Shown here in pieces: positions 17,818 through 27,359 of a stretch of DNA of 64,000 bases (position 1 is its first letter; every line of letters begins with the position of its first letter). The translations under genes and the position numbers were made by a program. The notes under the pieces were generated by a model, which saw only the letters and a list, made by a program, of their open reading frames with translations, made no database searches and was not told the DNA's origin. This DNA is from Micromonospora_I sp040659735 (GTDB taxonomy: Bacteria > Actinomycetota > Actinomycetes > Mycobacteriales > Micromonosporaceae), in the NCBI RefSeq assembly GCF_040659735.1, contig NZ_JBFANZ010000001.1, forward strand, positions 248,001 through 312,000, written 5' to 3'.

Positions 17818-18483
17818 GTGACGGACGACGCGACCACCCCCGGCGACACCCCGCCCATCTGGGCCGGCTCCACCACCACGACCCCCCTGTCCGACCCCTC
17901 GACCGAGCCCGGTGAACCGGGTGACACCGACGAGCGGCGTCCCGGGTCGCAGCGGCGGCGTTGGCTGATCGCGCTGGCGATCGCCATCCCGCTCGTGCTC
18001 GCGCTTCTGGTCTGTGGCGGCATCGCCGCGCTCGCGTCCGGAGTGCAGCAGATGGGACGCGACGCGGACGACGCACGGCAGGGGAAGGCGCGCGCATCCG
18101 CCGCCTGCCTCGATCTCGAGAAGCGACTCAACCGGCTGGTGCCGCCCGGTGCCGCCGTCGACCCCGCTGAGCGGGCCGCCGCGATCCGGGCCGAGAACGC
18201 CGCGGTCCGTCCCTTCCTGCCGCAGATCGATCAGGTCGGGAACGCGCGGGGCGATCGGCACGAGCGCGACGACGACCGGCGGGCCTGGTCGGAGAGTTGG
18301 CGACAGCTGATCGATGCCCGCACGGCGTACGCGGACGCGTTGGACCGGCAGCTCGCCGGCGGACAGCGCGCCTTCTTCCTGGCTCCGCAGGGACGCGACG
18401 GCGCACCGGTGCTGGAGGTGCTGCAGGACGGCCCCGACACCTGCGCCGGAGTGCTGCGCCGATTGGCCGCCCCTGACCTGTAA
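17818..18483 (+). CDS. Single-pass membrane protein of unknown function, 221 aa
   Basis: A Pro/Thr/Asp-rich cytosolic N-terminus (~residues 1-40) leads into RRR and one strong helix at about 45-70 (WLIALAIAIPLVLALLVCGG). A charged, mostly helical outer domain with two Cys follows. No family is recognised. It could be an envelope protein. The GTG at 17818 has no clear Shine-Dalgarno. A strong terminator follows at 18513. Confidence 0.7.
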   Translation: MTDDATTPGDTPPIWAGSTTTTPLSDPSTEPGEPGDTDERRPGSQRRRWLIALAIAIPLVLALLVCGGIAALASGVQQMGRDADDARQGKARASAACLDLEKRLNRLVPPGAAVDPAERAAAIRAENAAVRPFLPQIDQVGNARGDRHERDDDRRAWSESWRQLIDARTAYADALDRQLAGGQRAFFLAPQGRDGAPVLEVLQDGPDTCAGVLRRLAAPDL

Positions 18484-18512
18484 CCCGAACAGCTGGCTCC
18501 CGCGGAACGAGT

Positions 18513-18551
18513 GAGCTTCTGCACATCAGATTGATCGATGTGCGGAAGCTC
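18513..18551 (+). terminator. Intrinsic terminator after the 221-aa membrane protein gene
   Basis: Arms 18513-18527 and 18537-18551 pair over 15 bases with one T:G wobble, loop of 9 bases, followed by TTTCG. It insulates the succinate dehydrogenase operon. Confidence 0.8.
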
Positions 18552-18722
18552 TTTCGTCATGGCCGGACACACGCGACACTCCCTTGCGCATGTGTCGTAC
18601 GCCACTCGGCGTAACGTGTGCAACAAAATTCGTCCCCACCTGGGGGCGTGTTTAGCGAGTGTGCTGGTAGGCCGAACACATCCGGGTCCGTCACAGCGAT
18701 CGGGCCCTTCAGGGAGACAGCG

Positions 18723-19529
18723 ATGACGACTACGGCAACGAGGCCGGGGCAGGGGCGATCACGCGCCGCCATCGCGGCGAAGACGTTGCGCAACGACCGG
18801 TGGTGGCTGCCGCCATTGATCACCTTCATCGGACTCGGCGCCTGGGTCACGTACGCCACGGTCCGGGTGTTCATGCACAAGTGGTACTGGGTCGACGACT
18901 TCCACTACCTGACGCCGTTCTACTCCCCCTGCGTCACCGAGCGGTGCCTGCCGGAGGCGGCGCACTTCGGGCGGATCCTGCCCGGCTGGTGGATCATTCC
19001 GGACGCCGCGCTGACCCTGCCGTTCCTGCTGCTGTTCCGGCTGACCTGCTACTACTACCGCAAGGCGTACTACCGGGCGTTCTGGCTGTCACCGCCCGCC
19101 TGCGCCGTGCCGGACCGGCACGAGACCTACTCCGGCGAGACCCGCTTCCCGCTGATCTTCCAGAACGCGCACCGCTACGCCTTCTACGCGGCCGGGATCA
19201 TCTCTTTGATCAACACGTACGACGCGATCCTGGCCTTCCACAGCCCCAAGGGCTTCGGGTTCGGCCTGGGCAACATCATCCTGCTGGTCAACGTGATCAT
19301 GCTCTGGGCGTACACGCTCTCCTGTCACTCGTGCCGGCACATCGCCGGCGGCCGGCTCAAGCACTTCTCCCAGCACCCGGTGCGCTACCGCTTCTGGACC
19401 TTCGTCTCGAAGCTGAACGTCCGACACATGCAGCTGGCCTGGATCACGCTGGGCACCCTCGCCCTGACCGACTTCTACATCATGGCGCTGGCCGCCGACT
19501 GGTTCCCCGACCTGCGGTTCATCAACTAG
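18723..19529 (+). CDS. sdhC: Succinate dehydrogenase membrane anchor, 268 aa
   Basis: Membrane subunit of the succinate:quinone oxidoreductase, of the long single-anchor type seen in mycobacterial Sdh1. It has five hydrophobic segments. Candidate heme-binding His lie in helices (QNAHRYAF, LSCHSCRHIAGG, NVRHMQLAW). It would bind heme and quinone and tether SdhAB to the membrane. ATG at 18723 has AGGGAGA upstream. It is the first gene of a three-gene operon, 17 bases before sdhA. The upstream 240 bases hold the terminator of the previous gene and the promoter, whose boxes I cannot define. Confidence 0.88.
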   Translation: MTTTATRPGQGRSRAAIAAKTLRNDRWWLPPLITFIGLGAWVTYATVRVFMHKWYWVDDFHYLTPFYSPCVTERCLPEAAHFGRILPGWWIIPDAALTLPFLLLFRLTCYYYRKAYYRAFWLSPPACAVPDRHETYSGETRFPLIFQNAHRYAFYAAGIISLINTYDAILAFHSPKGFGFGLGNIILLVNVIMLWAYTLSCHSCRHIAGGRLKHFSQHPVRYRFWTFVSKLNVRHMQLAWITLGTLALTDFYIMALAADWFPDLRFIN

Positions 19530-19546
19530 AGGGCCTGACGACTGAC

Positions 19547-21469
19547 ATGACTACCCGAATCGAACGACACCACTACGACGTGGTCGTGATCGGCGCCGGC
19601 GGCGCCGGGCTACGGGCGGCGATCGAGGCGCGGCTCGCCGGCAGGAAGACCGCGATCATCTCCAAGTCCCTGTTCGGCAAGGCGCACACCGTCATGGCCG
19701 AGGGCGGCGCGGCCGCCGCGATGGGCAACGTCAACAGCCGCGACAACTGGATGGTGCACTTCCGCGACACCATGCGGGGCGGCAAGTTCCTCAACAACTT
19801 CCGGATGGCCGAGCTGCACGCCAAGGAGTCGCCGAGCCGGATCTGGGAGCTGGAGACGTACGGGGCGCTCTTCGACCGCACCAAGGCCGGCAAGATCTCG
19901 CAGCGCAACTTCGGCGGCCACGAATACCCGCGCCTCGCCCACGTCGGTGACCGCACGGGCCTGGAGTTGATCCGCACGCTGCAGCAGAAGATCGTCTCGC
20001 TGCAGCAGGAGGACAAGCAGGCGTACGGCGACTACGAGGCCCGGATCAAGGTCTTCGACGAGACCACCATCACCGAACTGCTGCTGGACGGCGACCGTGT
20101 CGCCGGGGCGTTCGGCTACTACCGCGAGTCGGGCGACTTCGTGCTCTTCCAGACGTCCGCCGTGGTGCTGGCGACCGGCGGCGTCGGCCGGTCCTACAAG
20201 GTGACCTCCAACTCGTGGGAGTACACCGGCGACGGGCACGCGCTGGCGCTCCGCGCCGGGGCCACCCTGATCAACATGGAGTTCCTCCAGTTCCATCCGA
20301 CCGGCATGGTCTGGCCGCCGTCGGTGAAGGGCATCCTGGTCACGGAGTCGGTGCGCGGCGACGGCGGGGTGCTGAAGAACTCCGAGGGCAAGCGCTTCAT
20401 GTTCAACTACGTCCCCGACGTCTTCCGGAAGCAGTACGCGGAGACCGAGGAGGAGGCGGACCGCTGGTACAGCGACCCGGACAACAACCGGCGTCCGCCG
20501 GAGCTGCTCCCGCGCGACGAGGTCGCCCGCGCCATCAACAGCGAGGTCAAGGCCGGTCGCGGTACGCCGGCCGGGGGCGTCCTGCTCGACATCGCGAGCC
20601 GGCTGCCCGCGGAGGAGATCCGTCGCCGCCTGCCGTCGATGTACCACCAGTTCAAGGAGCTGGCCGACGTCGACATCACGAAAGAGCCGATGGAGGTCGG
20701 TCCGACCTGCCACTACGTCATGGGTGGCGTCGAGGTCGACCCGGACAGCGGCGCCGCGGCGGGGCGCGTGCGCGGGCTCTTCGCCGCCGGTGAGGTCTCC
20801 GGCGGCATGCACGGCTCCAACCGGCTCGGCGGCAACTCCCTCTCGGACCTGCTGGTCTTCGGTAAGCGGGCCGGCGAGCACGCGGCCACGTACGCCGAGG
20901 GGCTGACGAAGCACCCGCAGGTGGCCACCGCCGACGTCGAGGCCGCGGTGGACATGGCGCTGGCGCCGTTGTCGCGGGACACCGGGGAAAACCCGTACAC
21001 CCTGCAGCAGGACCTGCAGGCCGTGATGGGCGACCTGGTCGGCATCATCCGGCGCAAGGGCGAACTGGAGGACGCGCTGGTGCGTCTCGGGGAGCTGCGC
21101 GAGCGGGTGGCGAAGGTGAGCGCGGCCGGCGGTCGCCGCTACAACCCCGGCTGGCACCTGGCGCTGGACCTGCGCAACATGCTGGTGGTCTCGGAGTGCA
21201 CCGCGAAGGCGGCGCTCGAGCGGGAGGAATCGCGTGGCGGTCACACCCGCGAGGACTTCCCCCGGATGCAGCCGTCGTGGCGGCGGGTCAACCTGGTCTG
21301 TTCCCTGGAGTCCGACCAGGTGCGGCTGGAGCACAAGCCGCTGCCGAAGATGCGCGGTGAGCTCGCCCAGCTCTTCGATCGGGCGGAGCTCGGCAAGTAC
21401 CTGACCGACGAGGAGCTCGCGGAGTTCGACGCGCTCGCCGGGGACGCTCTCGCTGAGGAGGCGAAATAA
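19547..21469 (+). CDS. sdhA: Succinate dehydrogenase flavoprotein subunit, 640 aa
   Basis: Catalytic FAD subunit, oxidising succinate to fumarate. Visible: the dinucleotide-binding VIGAGGAGLRAAIEA, the FAD-linked histidine segment SLFGKAHTVMAEGG, the active-site HPTGM, GHEYPRLAHVGDRTG, and the C-terminal His/Arg motif GGMHGSNRLGGNSLSD. ATG at 19547 follows sdhC closely. The stop TAA shares one base with the sdhB ATG (TAATG). Confidence 0.96.
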   Translation: MTTRIERHHYDVVVIGAGGAGLRAAIEARLAGRKTAIISKSLFGKAHTVMAEGGAAAAMGNVNSRDNWMVHFRDTMRGGKFLNNFRMAELHAKESPSRIWELETYGALFDRTKAGKISQRNFGGHEYPRLAHVGDRTGLELIRTLQQKIVSLQQEDKQAYGDYEARIKVFDETTITELLLDGDRVAGAFGYYRESGDFVLFQTSAVVLATGGVGRSYKVTSNSWEYTGDGHALALRAGATLINMEFLQFHPTGMVWPPSVKGILVTESVRGDGGVLKNSEGKRFMFNYVPDVFRKQYAETEEEADRWYSDPDNNRRPPELLPRDEVARAINSEVKAGRGTPAGGVLLDIASRLPAEEIRRRLPSMYHQFKELADVDITKEPMEVGPTCHYVMGGVEVDPDSGAAAGRVRGLFAAGEVSGGMHGSNRLGGNSLSDLLVFGKRAGEHAATYAEGLTKHPQVATADVEAAVDMALAPLSRDTGENPYTLQQDLQAVMGDLVGIIRRKGELEDALVRLGELRERVAKVSAAGGRRYNPGWHLALDLRNMLVVSECTAKAALEREESRGGHTREDFPRMQPSWRRVNLVCSLESDQVRLEHKPLPKMRGELAQLFDRAELGKYLTDEELAEFDALAGDALAEEAK

Positions 21470-22500
21470 TGGCCACCAAGCGCCACTTCAAGGTCTGGCG
21501 GGGCGACGAGGCCGGCGGCGACCTGCAGGACTACCAGGTCGAGGTCAACGAGGGCGAGGTCGTGCTGGACGTGATCCACCGGCTGCAGGCCACCGAGGCG
21601 CCCGACCTCGCCTGCCGGTGGAACTGCAAGGCCGGCAAGTGCGGTTCCTGCTCGATGGAGATCAACGGGATGCCCCGGCTGGGGTGCATGACCCGGATGT
21701 CCACCTTCGAGGAGACCGAGACGGTCACGGTCACGCCGCTGCGGACCTTCCCGGTCATCCGTGACCTCGTCACCGACGTCTCCTTCAACTACGAGAAGGC
21801 GCGGGAGACCCCGGCGTTCGCTCCCCCGCAGCAGATCGCGCCCGGTGACTACCGGATGCAGCAGGTCGACGTCGAGCGCTCGCAGGAGTTCCGCAAGTGC
21901 ATCGAGTGCTTCCTGTGCCAGAACACCTGCCACGTCGTGCGGGACCACGAGGAGAACAAGAAGGCGTTCGCCGGCCCCCGCTACTTCATCCGCGCGGCCG
22001 AGTTGGACATGCATCCGCTGGACGCGAGGACCGACCGCAAGGAGCACGCGCAGCAGGAACAGGGGCTCGGCTACTGCAATATCACCAAGTGCTGCACCGA
22101 GGTCTGCCCGGAGCACATCAAAATCACCGACAACGCGATCATCCCCATGAAGGAACGCGTGGTGGACCGGCGTTACGATCCTCTGGTGTGGCTTGGTAGC
22201 AAGATCTTCCGACGGGACAAGGACGCCGCTCCCAGCACGGCTCGCGTAGAGCCGCTGCCGACTGTGACTCCGGTCCCCCCGCCCGACGAACGTTCCCCCG
22301 AGGCCGACGCCGAGCGCGCGGTCAACTGGCACCGGGTGGTGCCGCCGCCGGTGGCGCCGCCGGTCGGTGACAACGGCAAGCTGGCGATCAGCGAGTTCAC
22401 CGCTGACCGTCCGGCCGCGCCGTCGCCCTTCGGCGACGACGTGCGCTTCCCGCTCCGCGGCGAGGCGCTCAACTACAGCCACCCCGACCAGCCGCACTAA
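21469..22500 (+). CDS. sdhB: Succinate dehydrogenase iron-sulfur subunit with C-terminal extension, 343 aa
   Basis: Electron-transfer subunit between SdhA and the membrane quinone site. The 2Fe-2S ligands are Cys49, 53/58, 61 and 73. The 4Fe-4S and 3Fe-4S ligands are in CIECFLCQNTC (144-154) and YCNITKCCTEVCPEH (203-213). The usual protein ends near residue 245; here ~100 further residues follow, Pro- and acidic-rich (VPPPVAPPVGDNG, ending HPDQPH), with no domain I know. Translation is coupled to sdhA. A terminator lies just downstream. Confidence 0.95.
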   Translation: MATKRHFKVWRGDEAGGDLQDYQVEVNEGEVVLDVIHRLQATEAPDLACRWNCKAGKCGSCSMEINGMPRLGCMTRMSTFEETETVTVTPLRTFPVIRDLVTDVSFNYEKARETPAFAPPQQIAPGDYRMQQVDVERSQEFRKCIECFLCQNTCHVVRDHEENKKAFAGPRYFIRAAELDMHPLDARTDRKEHAQQEQGLGYCNITKCCTEVCPEHIKITDNAIIPMKERVVDRRYDPLVWLGSKIFRRDKDAAPSTARVEPLPTVTPVPPPDERSPEADAERAVNWHRVVPPPVAPPVGDNGKLAISEFTADRPAAPSPFGDDVRFPLRGEALNYSHPDQPH

Positions 22501-22513
22501 CGCGGGTATACGT

Positions 22514-22551
22514 GGCAGGGGCCGCCGGCGCTGCCGGCGGCCCCTTCTGCC
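22514..22551. terminator. Bidirectional terminator between sdhB and the Nudix gene
   Basis: A perfect 13-bp stem (22517-22529 with 22533-22545), loop of 3, extended by GCAG/CTGC outside a small bulge. It lies between convergent genes. Confidence 0.8.
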
Positions 22552-22568
22552 GTGCGTCCGTGACGCGC

Positions 22569-22985
22569 TCAGTGGTGCGCGGCGAGGAGCGGGCGCAGCG
22601 CCGCCACGATCGGCCGGTCGGCCGGGAGCCAGGTCACGTCGTCGAGTTCGTCGGGCGTCAGCCACCGGATCTCCGCGTGCTCCAGCGCCTGCGGCTCGTC
22701 GCCGCCAACGAGGCGCGCCTGATAGACCCGGAGCAGGGCCCGCCCGTGCGCGAGCGGCACGTCGGGGCCGACCCGGGCACCGACCTCGACGCGTACGGCG
22801 AGTTCCTCGACGCATTCCCGGGCCAGTGCCGCGGTCTCCGTCTCGCCCGGCTCCACCTTTCCGCCGGCGAACTCCCACATTCCGGCTACTTCGGGTGGAT
22901 GCGCCCGGGCGCAGCCGAGCACGCGGCCGGCTTCGACGATCGCGGCACCGACGATGATCCTTTGGTACGGCCGTTCGGTCTGCAC
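22569..22985 (-). CDS. Nudix hydrolase (MutT-like), 138 aa
   Basis: A small Nudix pyrophosphohydrolase. The Nudix box is at residues ~42-64: GKVEPGETETAALARECVEEL, matching GX5EX7REUXEE, with Ala in place of the following Gly. The layout (RIIVGAAIV start, WEFAGGKVEPGE) is that of (deoxy)nucleoside triphosphate pyrophosphohydrolases that clean oxidised dNTPs. The exact substrate is not decidable. GTG at 22985 has GGAG about 5 bases upstream; a longer frame upstream has no family similarity. Divergent from the gene at 23170. Confidence 0.88.
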   Translation of the reverse strand: MQTERPYQRIIVGAAIVEAGRVLGCARAHPPEVAGMWEFAGGKVEPGETETAALARECVEELAVRVEVGARVGPDVPLAHGRALLRVYQARLVGGDEPQALEHAEIRWLTPDELDDVTWLPADRPIVAALRPLLAAHH

Positions 22986-23169
22986 GGCGCTCCAGGGTGC
23001 CAGATCAATCAGGAATTCGGGTGCAGCCACCGCCCTGTAGTGCAGCAGAACCCGGAAATGTGGATGTCGACACACCAGCCGCTCAGCGGGAAGACTAAGG
23101 TCACCGACGAGGACACGGGATGGCGACGATTTGGCCACAAGCCGGCAACGACGCCTGGGAGGTGTGGCT

Positions 23170-23481
23170 ATGCGTGCTCTGTGGGCTGGGCGAAGCGGTC
23201 GCGACTACCTCAGCGACGCCCTGACGGTGTTGACGGGCTGGAGCCGGGAAGGTCGACAGCTCAAACGCACCCTTCTGCTCGACGAAAGCCAACACGCCGC
23301 GCTCACCGAGCGCATCAAGGTGGTCGCGGACGCGCTGCATCTGCGTCCGGAGATCCGGCGGCTCGACGGGCACACGCAGATCAAACTGGGCTCGCAGGAG
23401 AACGACGGGATCACCGAAAGTGACGTTACACTGGCCGCCCGGATCGAGGACGCGTACCGCACGGTAATCAGCGGCCACTGA
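23170..23481 (+). CDS. Pterin-4a-carbinolamine dehydratase-like protein lacking the catalytic histidines, 103 aa
   Basis: The pattern LTGWSREGRQLKRT, VVADALHLRPEI, GITESDVTLAARIEDA follows the PCD/DCoH fold. Where active enzymes have HHP, this one has LRP (58-60), and the later TH is SQ. It therefore probably lacks dehydratase activity and may be a binding protein or a divergent enzyme. ATG at 23170 is preferred because GGGAGGTG lies 6-7 bases upstream; an upstream ATG at 23131 has no good site. It is transcribed away from the Nudix gene, across ~185 bases. Confidence 0.6.
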   Translation: MRALWAGRSGRDYLSDALTVLTGWSREGRQLKRTLLLDESQHAALTERIKVVADALHLRPEIRRLDGHTQIKLGSQENDGITESDVTLAARIEDAYRTVISGH

Positions 23482-23542
23482 CCGCGCGTCGCGCGCCGCC
23501 GCCGCCGCGGCCACAGTGATCGCGAAGGATTCCGGGGGCTAT

Positions 23543-23591
23543 AGCCACCGCGATCCTTCCGGATCAGGAGCCACCGCGATCCTCCCGGATC
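23543..23591. repeat. Tandem 23-bp direct repeat
   Basis: Copies 23543-23565 and 23569-23591 differ at one position and are separated by AGG. A related inverted segment (GATCGCGAAGGAT) lies just before at ~23519. It sits between the PCD-like gene and the PH-like gene; role unknown. Confidence 0.7.
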
Positions 23592-23622
23592 GGGCACGCA
23601 CCGCCCCGTTGCGCCGCGGCCC

Positions 23623-23628
23623 TACCGT
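23623..23628 (+). promoter_or_regulatory. -10 box of a leaderless promoter for the PH-like gene
   Basis: TACCGT ends 6 bases before the ATG at 23635; no Shine-Dalgarno. Confidence 0.5.
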
Positions 23629-23634
23629 CGGGTC

Positions 23635-23997
23635 ATGGCCAACGCGACCTATGACCGCCGTGAGCAGTTCCAGCAGATCCAGAGCGGCCTGCTCGAGGGC
23701 GAGCAGGTGATCGCCGTCTACGACGCGATCGGCGCAGGGACCGGCTTCATCGGCCTTACCAACCGTCGCGTGATCATCCAGGACAAGTCGTTCGTCGGCA
23801 AGAAGGTCGCGATCACGAGCATCCCCTACTCGAAGATCACGAGCGTCAGTGTGGTCAGCAACAAGTCATGGGGAGGCTCGTTCTTCTCGACCGGCACGAT
23901 CGCCATCCACGTGGGCACGCACAGCTACGAGATCGAATTCCGCGGCGACCAGAAGAGCCACCACGTCCACAACGTCATCCTGCACTACATCTCGTAA
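23635..23997 (+). CDS. Bacterial PH-domain protein, 120 aa
   Basis: The whole length matches a single bacterial pleckstrin-homology-like domain: EGEQVIAVYDAIG, FIGLTNRRVIIQDK (the LTNRRVI strand is characteristic), an IPYSKITSV strand, and a C-terminal amphipathic helix. These small soluble proteins are thought to bind ligands or proteins; the function is unknown. Base composition and codons fit the genome. It is monocistronic and convergent with the pentapeptide gene, 17 bases away. Confidence 0.85.
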   Translation: MANATYDRREQFQQIQSGLLEGEQVIAVYDAIGAGTGFIGLTNRRVIIQDKSFVGKKVAITSIPYSKITSVSVVSNKSWGGSFFSTGTIAIHVGTHSYEIEFRGDQKSHHVHNVILHYIS

Positions 23998-24014
23998 TCA
24001 CCGCGCGCAGTCGA

Positions 24015-24659
24015 TCACTCGCTGTCGTCGTCGATACGGATGCCCAGTGCCGCGGCCAGCGTGTAGGAGAGCGCCACCAGGTCCTGGTTGCGCAGCACCG
24101 CCCCCTCCCAGCTGGTGACTCCGCCGACGTCGAGCAACGTGCAGTCGTCAAACCGCGTACCGCTCATCTTGGCGTTGGAGAACTGCGCGCGGGTGAGGTC
24201 ACAGCCGATGAACTGGGCACCGGTCAGGTCGGCTCCGGTGAAGTCGGCCTTGCTCAGGTTGCACTTCGTGAAGATGACCGACCTGAAATCGGTGAACCGC
24301 CATCCCGACAGGTCGAGCCGGCATTCCTCGAAGGTCACGTCTCTGACGACACCGTCGAGCCAGGTGAACCCGGTCATGCGGAGTATCGACAGCCGCGTTC
24401 GGATCAGCGACGACCGCCCGGCCCGCAGGTTCGCCAGGTTGCTCTTCTCGAACAGGCAGTCCGTGACCTCCGCCCGCCCCAGGTTCACCCCGGACAGGTC
24501 GGCGCCTTTGAACCGGCACTGCGAAAAGTCGACCGACTCCGCCACCCGGCCACTGAGGTCCGTGTCGAAGAAACCCAGTCTCCGATAGACGCCTTCCGAC
24601 TCGAGGTCGTGATCGGGCATGACGGCCAGGTCGAGTGAGGGCGGCGGTTTCGGCTTCAT
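24015..24659 (-). CDS. Pentapeptide repeat protein, 214 aa
   Basis: Tandem A(D/N)LXX-type repeats fill most of the protein (CRFKGADLSGVNL, CNLSKADFTGADLTGA, CDLTRAQFSNAKMSG). They predict a right-handed quadrilateral beta-helix. The C-terminal ~45 residues (LRNQDLVALSYTLAAALGI) are helical and may cap the helix or mediate dimerisation. Some relatives mimic DNA and bind gyrase; nothing here proves that. It starts 17 bases after the ychF stop on the same strand and has no own Shine-Dalgarno, so it is probably the second gene of a ychF operon. Confidence 0.88.
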   Translation of the reverse strand: MKPKPPPSLDLAVMPDHDLESEGVYRRLGFFDTDLSGRVAESVDFSQCRFKGADLSGVNLGRAEVTDCLFEKSNLANLRAGRSSLIRTRLSILRMTGFTWLDGVVRDVTFEECRLDLSGWRFTDFRSVIFTKCNLSKADFTGADLTGAQFIGCDLTRAQFSNAKMSGTRFDDCTLLDVGGVTSWEGAVLRNQDLVALSYTLAAALGIRIDDDSE

Positions 24660-24676
24660 CGGCGCACGGGGCTGCT

Positions 24677-25762
<1,086 letters not shown>

Positions 25763-25770
25763 GGGCGGCC

Positions 25771-25776
25771 AGTCTA
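25771..25776 (-). promoter_or_regulatory. -10 box of a leaderless promoter for ychF
   Basis: TAGACT on the minus strand ends 8 bases before the GTG at 25762. Confidence 0.45.
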
Positions 25777-25835
25777 CGCGGCGTCCGGCGGGGGTCTGCC
25801 CTGGCGCTCGTGCCGCGCAGCGACCACGCCTGCCG

Positions 25836-26363
25836 TCAGGCCTCCTCCACGGCAGCCAGGAGCTTGCGCAGCAGGTCGCCGAGCTGGGCCTGATCGTCGG
25901 CGGAGAGCGTGTCGAGCGCCCGTCGCTGGAGCTCGAGACCGGCGTCCGCCGCTTCCTCCACGACGCGCTTGCCGCGCTCGGTGAGCGCGATCTGAAGGGC
26001 GCGGCGGTCGGTGGGATCCGGGGAGCGCGTGACCAGCCCGGCGCGTTCGAGCTTGTCGAGCCGCCCGGTCATGCCGCCCGAAGTCAGCATGAGGGCAGCG
26101 GTCATCGCCTTCGGCGAGAGGGTGTACGGGGTGCCGGCGCGGCGCAGGGTCGCGAGGACGTCGAACTCCCCACGCGTGATGCCCCAGCGGGCGTACACCT
26201 TTTCCTGCCCGTCCCCGACGATGCGGGCCAGGCGGTAGACGCGGCCGAAAACGGCCATCGGTTCGGGAGCCATGTCGGGGCGTTCGTGCCGCCACTGCTC
26301 GACGATGCGGTCAACGGCGTCGCTGTCTGTCTCTCCCTCGGCCACGACCGTATTGTGCCTCAC
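25836..26363 (-). CDS. MarR family transcriptional regulator, 175 aa
   Basis: Winged-helix regulator of the MarR type. GEFDVLATLRRAG and TAALMLTSGGMTGRLDKLERAGLV form the helix-turn-helix, and RSPDPTDRRALQIALTERG forms the wing. It would bind DNA as a dimer. The GTG at 26363 has GGGGAAG just upstream. It is divergent from an EamA exporter gene, and two palindromes lie between them (26398-26407, 26412-26423), so it very likely represses the exporter and itself. Confidence 0.92.
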   Translation of the reverse strand: MRHNTVVAEGETDSDAVDRIVEQWRHERPDMAPEPMAVFGRVYRLARIVGDGQEKVYARWGITRGEFDVLATLRRAGTPYTLSPKAMTAALMLTSGGMTGRLDKLERAGLVTRSPDPTDRRALQIALTERGKRVVEEAADAGLELQRRALDTLSADDQAQLGDLLRKLLAAVEEA

Positions 26364-26397
26364 TCACTTCCCCACGAGCATCTTTCTCATGATTATA

Positions 26398-26423
26398 TTA
26401 GTACTAAGCTACTTAGAACTAAG
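26398..26423. promoter_or_regulatory. Paired palindromic operator between marR-like and eamA-like genes
   Basis: TTAGTACTAA (26398-26407) is a perfect palindrome. CTTAGAACTAAG (26412-26423) has matching CTTAG/CTAAG arms. Their centres are 15 bases apart, in a very AT-rich patch unlike the surroundings. They are the likely binding sites of the MarR regulator. Confidence 0.65.
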
Positions 26424-26441
26424 ACGAATGCGAGATCCACG

Positions 26442-27359
26442 ATGCCGCACCGCACCGCCGCCGACGTGGCGCTGACCGCCATGGCCCCCGTGGCGTGGGG
26501 CACGACGTACCTCGTCACCACGGAGCTGCTGCCGCCGGACCGCCCGCTGCTCGCCGCCACCGCACGGGCGCTGCCAGCCGGCCTGCTGCTGCTGGCCGTG
26601 ACCCGACAACTGCCGCGCGGACGATGGTGGTGGCGGGCGACGATGCTCGGACTCCTCAACATCGGAGCGTTCTTCCCGCTGCTCTTCTTCGCCGCCTACC
26701 GGCTGCCGGGTGGAGTCGCCGCCGTGCTCGGGGCGACGCAACCGCTGCTGGTCGCCGTCCTCGGCGCTGCCGTTCTCGCCGAACGACCACGGCCGGGCCG
26801 CATCCTCGCCGCGCTGGCCGCGGTCGCCGGGGTGGCGCTGGTCGTCGTCCGCCCCGGCGCCGGCCTCGACGCGCTCGGCGTCGTCGCCGGTCTCGCGGGA
26901 GCGGCCGTGATGGCCACCGGCCTCGTATTCACCCGACGATGGGGGCGGCCGGACGGCGTCAGCGTGCTCACGCTCACGGGCTGGCAACTGACCGCGGGTG
27001 GACTCCTGCTCGCCCCGCTCACGCTCGCGGCGGAAGGCCTACCACCGGCGCTGGACGGCCGGGCGGTCGGCGGTTACACCTGGCTCACGCTGGCCGGCAC
27101 CGCGGTCGCGTACGCGCTGTGGTTCCGCGGGGCGCAGCGCCTCCCCGCCATGCAGGTGTCGCTGCTCGGCGTGCTGAGCCCACTGACCGCCGCGATCCTG
27201 GGCTGGATAGCCCTCGACCAGGGGCTGACCCTCGCGCAAGCAGCCGGATTCGCCGTGGCCCTGGCCGCCACCGCCCTCGGGCAGTTGCCCGCTCGCCCCG
27301 GTCGTGTCCGAGCCGCGGTACGCGAGCCGAAGCGGCGCGCTGTGCTGGTCGGGGACTGA
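26442..27359 (+). CDS. EamA family drug/metabolite transporter, 305 aa
   Basis: Ten predicted transmembrane helices in two EamA repeats (first repeat ~residues 8-140, second ~150-290). The family signature FFAAYRLPGGVAAVLGATQPLL lies in the first repeat and its counterpart WFRGAQRLPAMQVSLLGVLSPL in the second. Such proteins export amino acids, purines or drugs; the substrate is unknown. ATG at 26442 lies 19 bases after the second operator palindrome. Expression probably follows release of the MarR regulator. Confidence 0.9.
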   Translation: MPHRTAADVALTAMAPVAWGTTYLVTTELLPPDRPLLAATARALPAGLLLLAVTRQLPRGRWWWRATMLGLLNIGAFFPLLFFAAYRLPGGVAAVLGATQPLLVAVLGAAVLAERPRPGRILAALAAVAGVALVVVRPGAGLDALGVVAGLAGAAVMATGLVFTRRWGRPDGVSVLTLTGWQLTAGGLLLAPLTLAAEGLPPALDGRAVGGYTWLTLAGTAVAYALWFRGAQRLPAMQVSLLGVLSPLTAAILGWIALDQGLTLAQAAGFAVALAATALGQLPARPGRVRAAVREPKRRAVLVGD

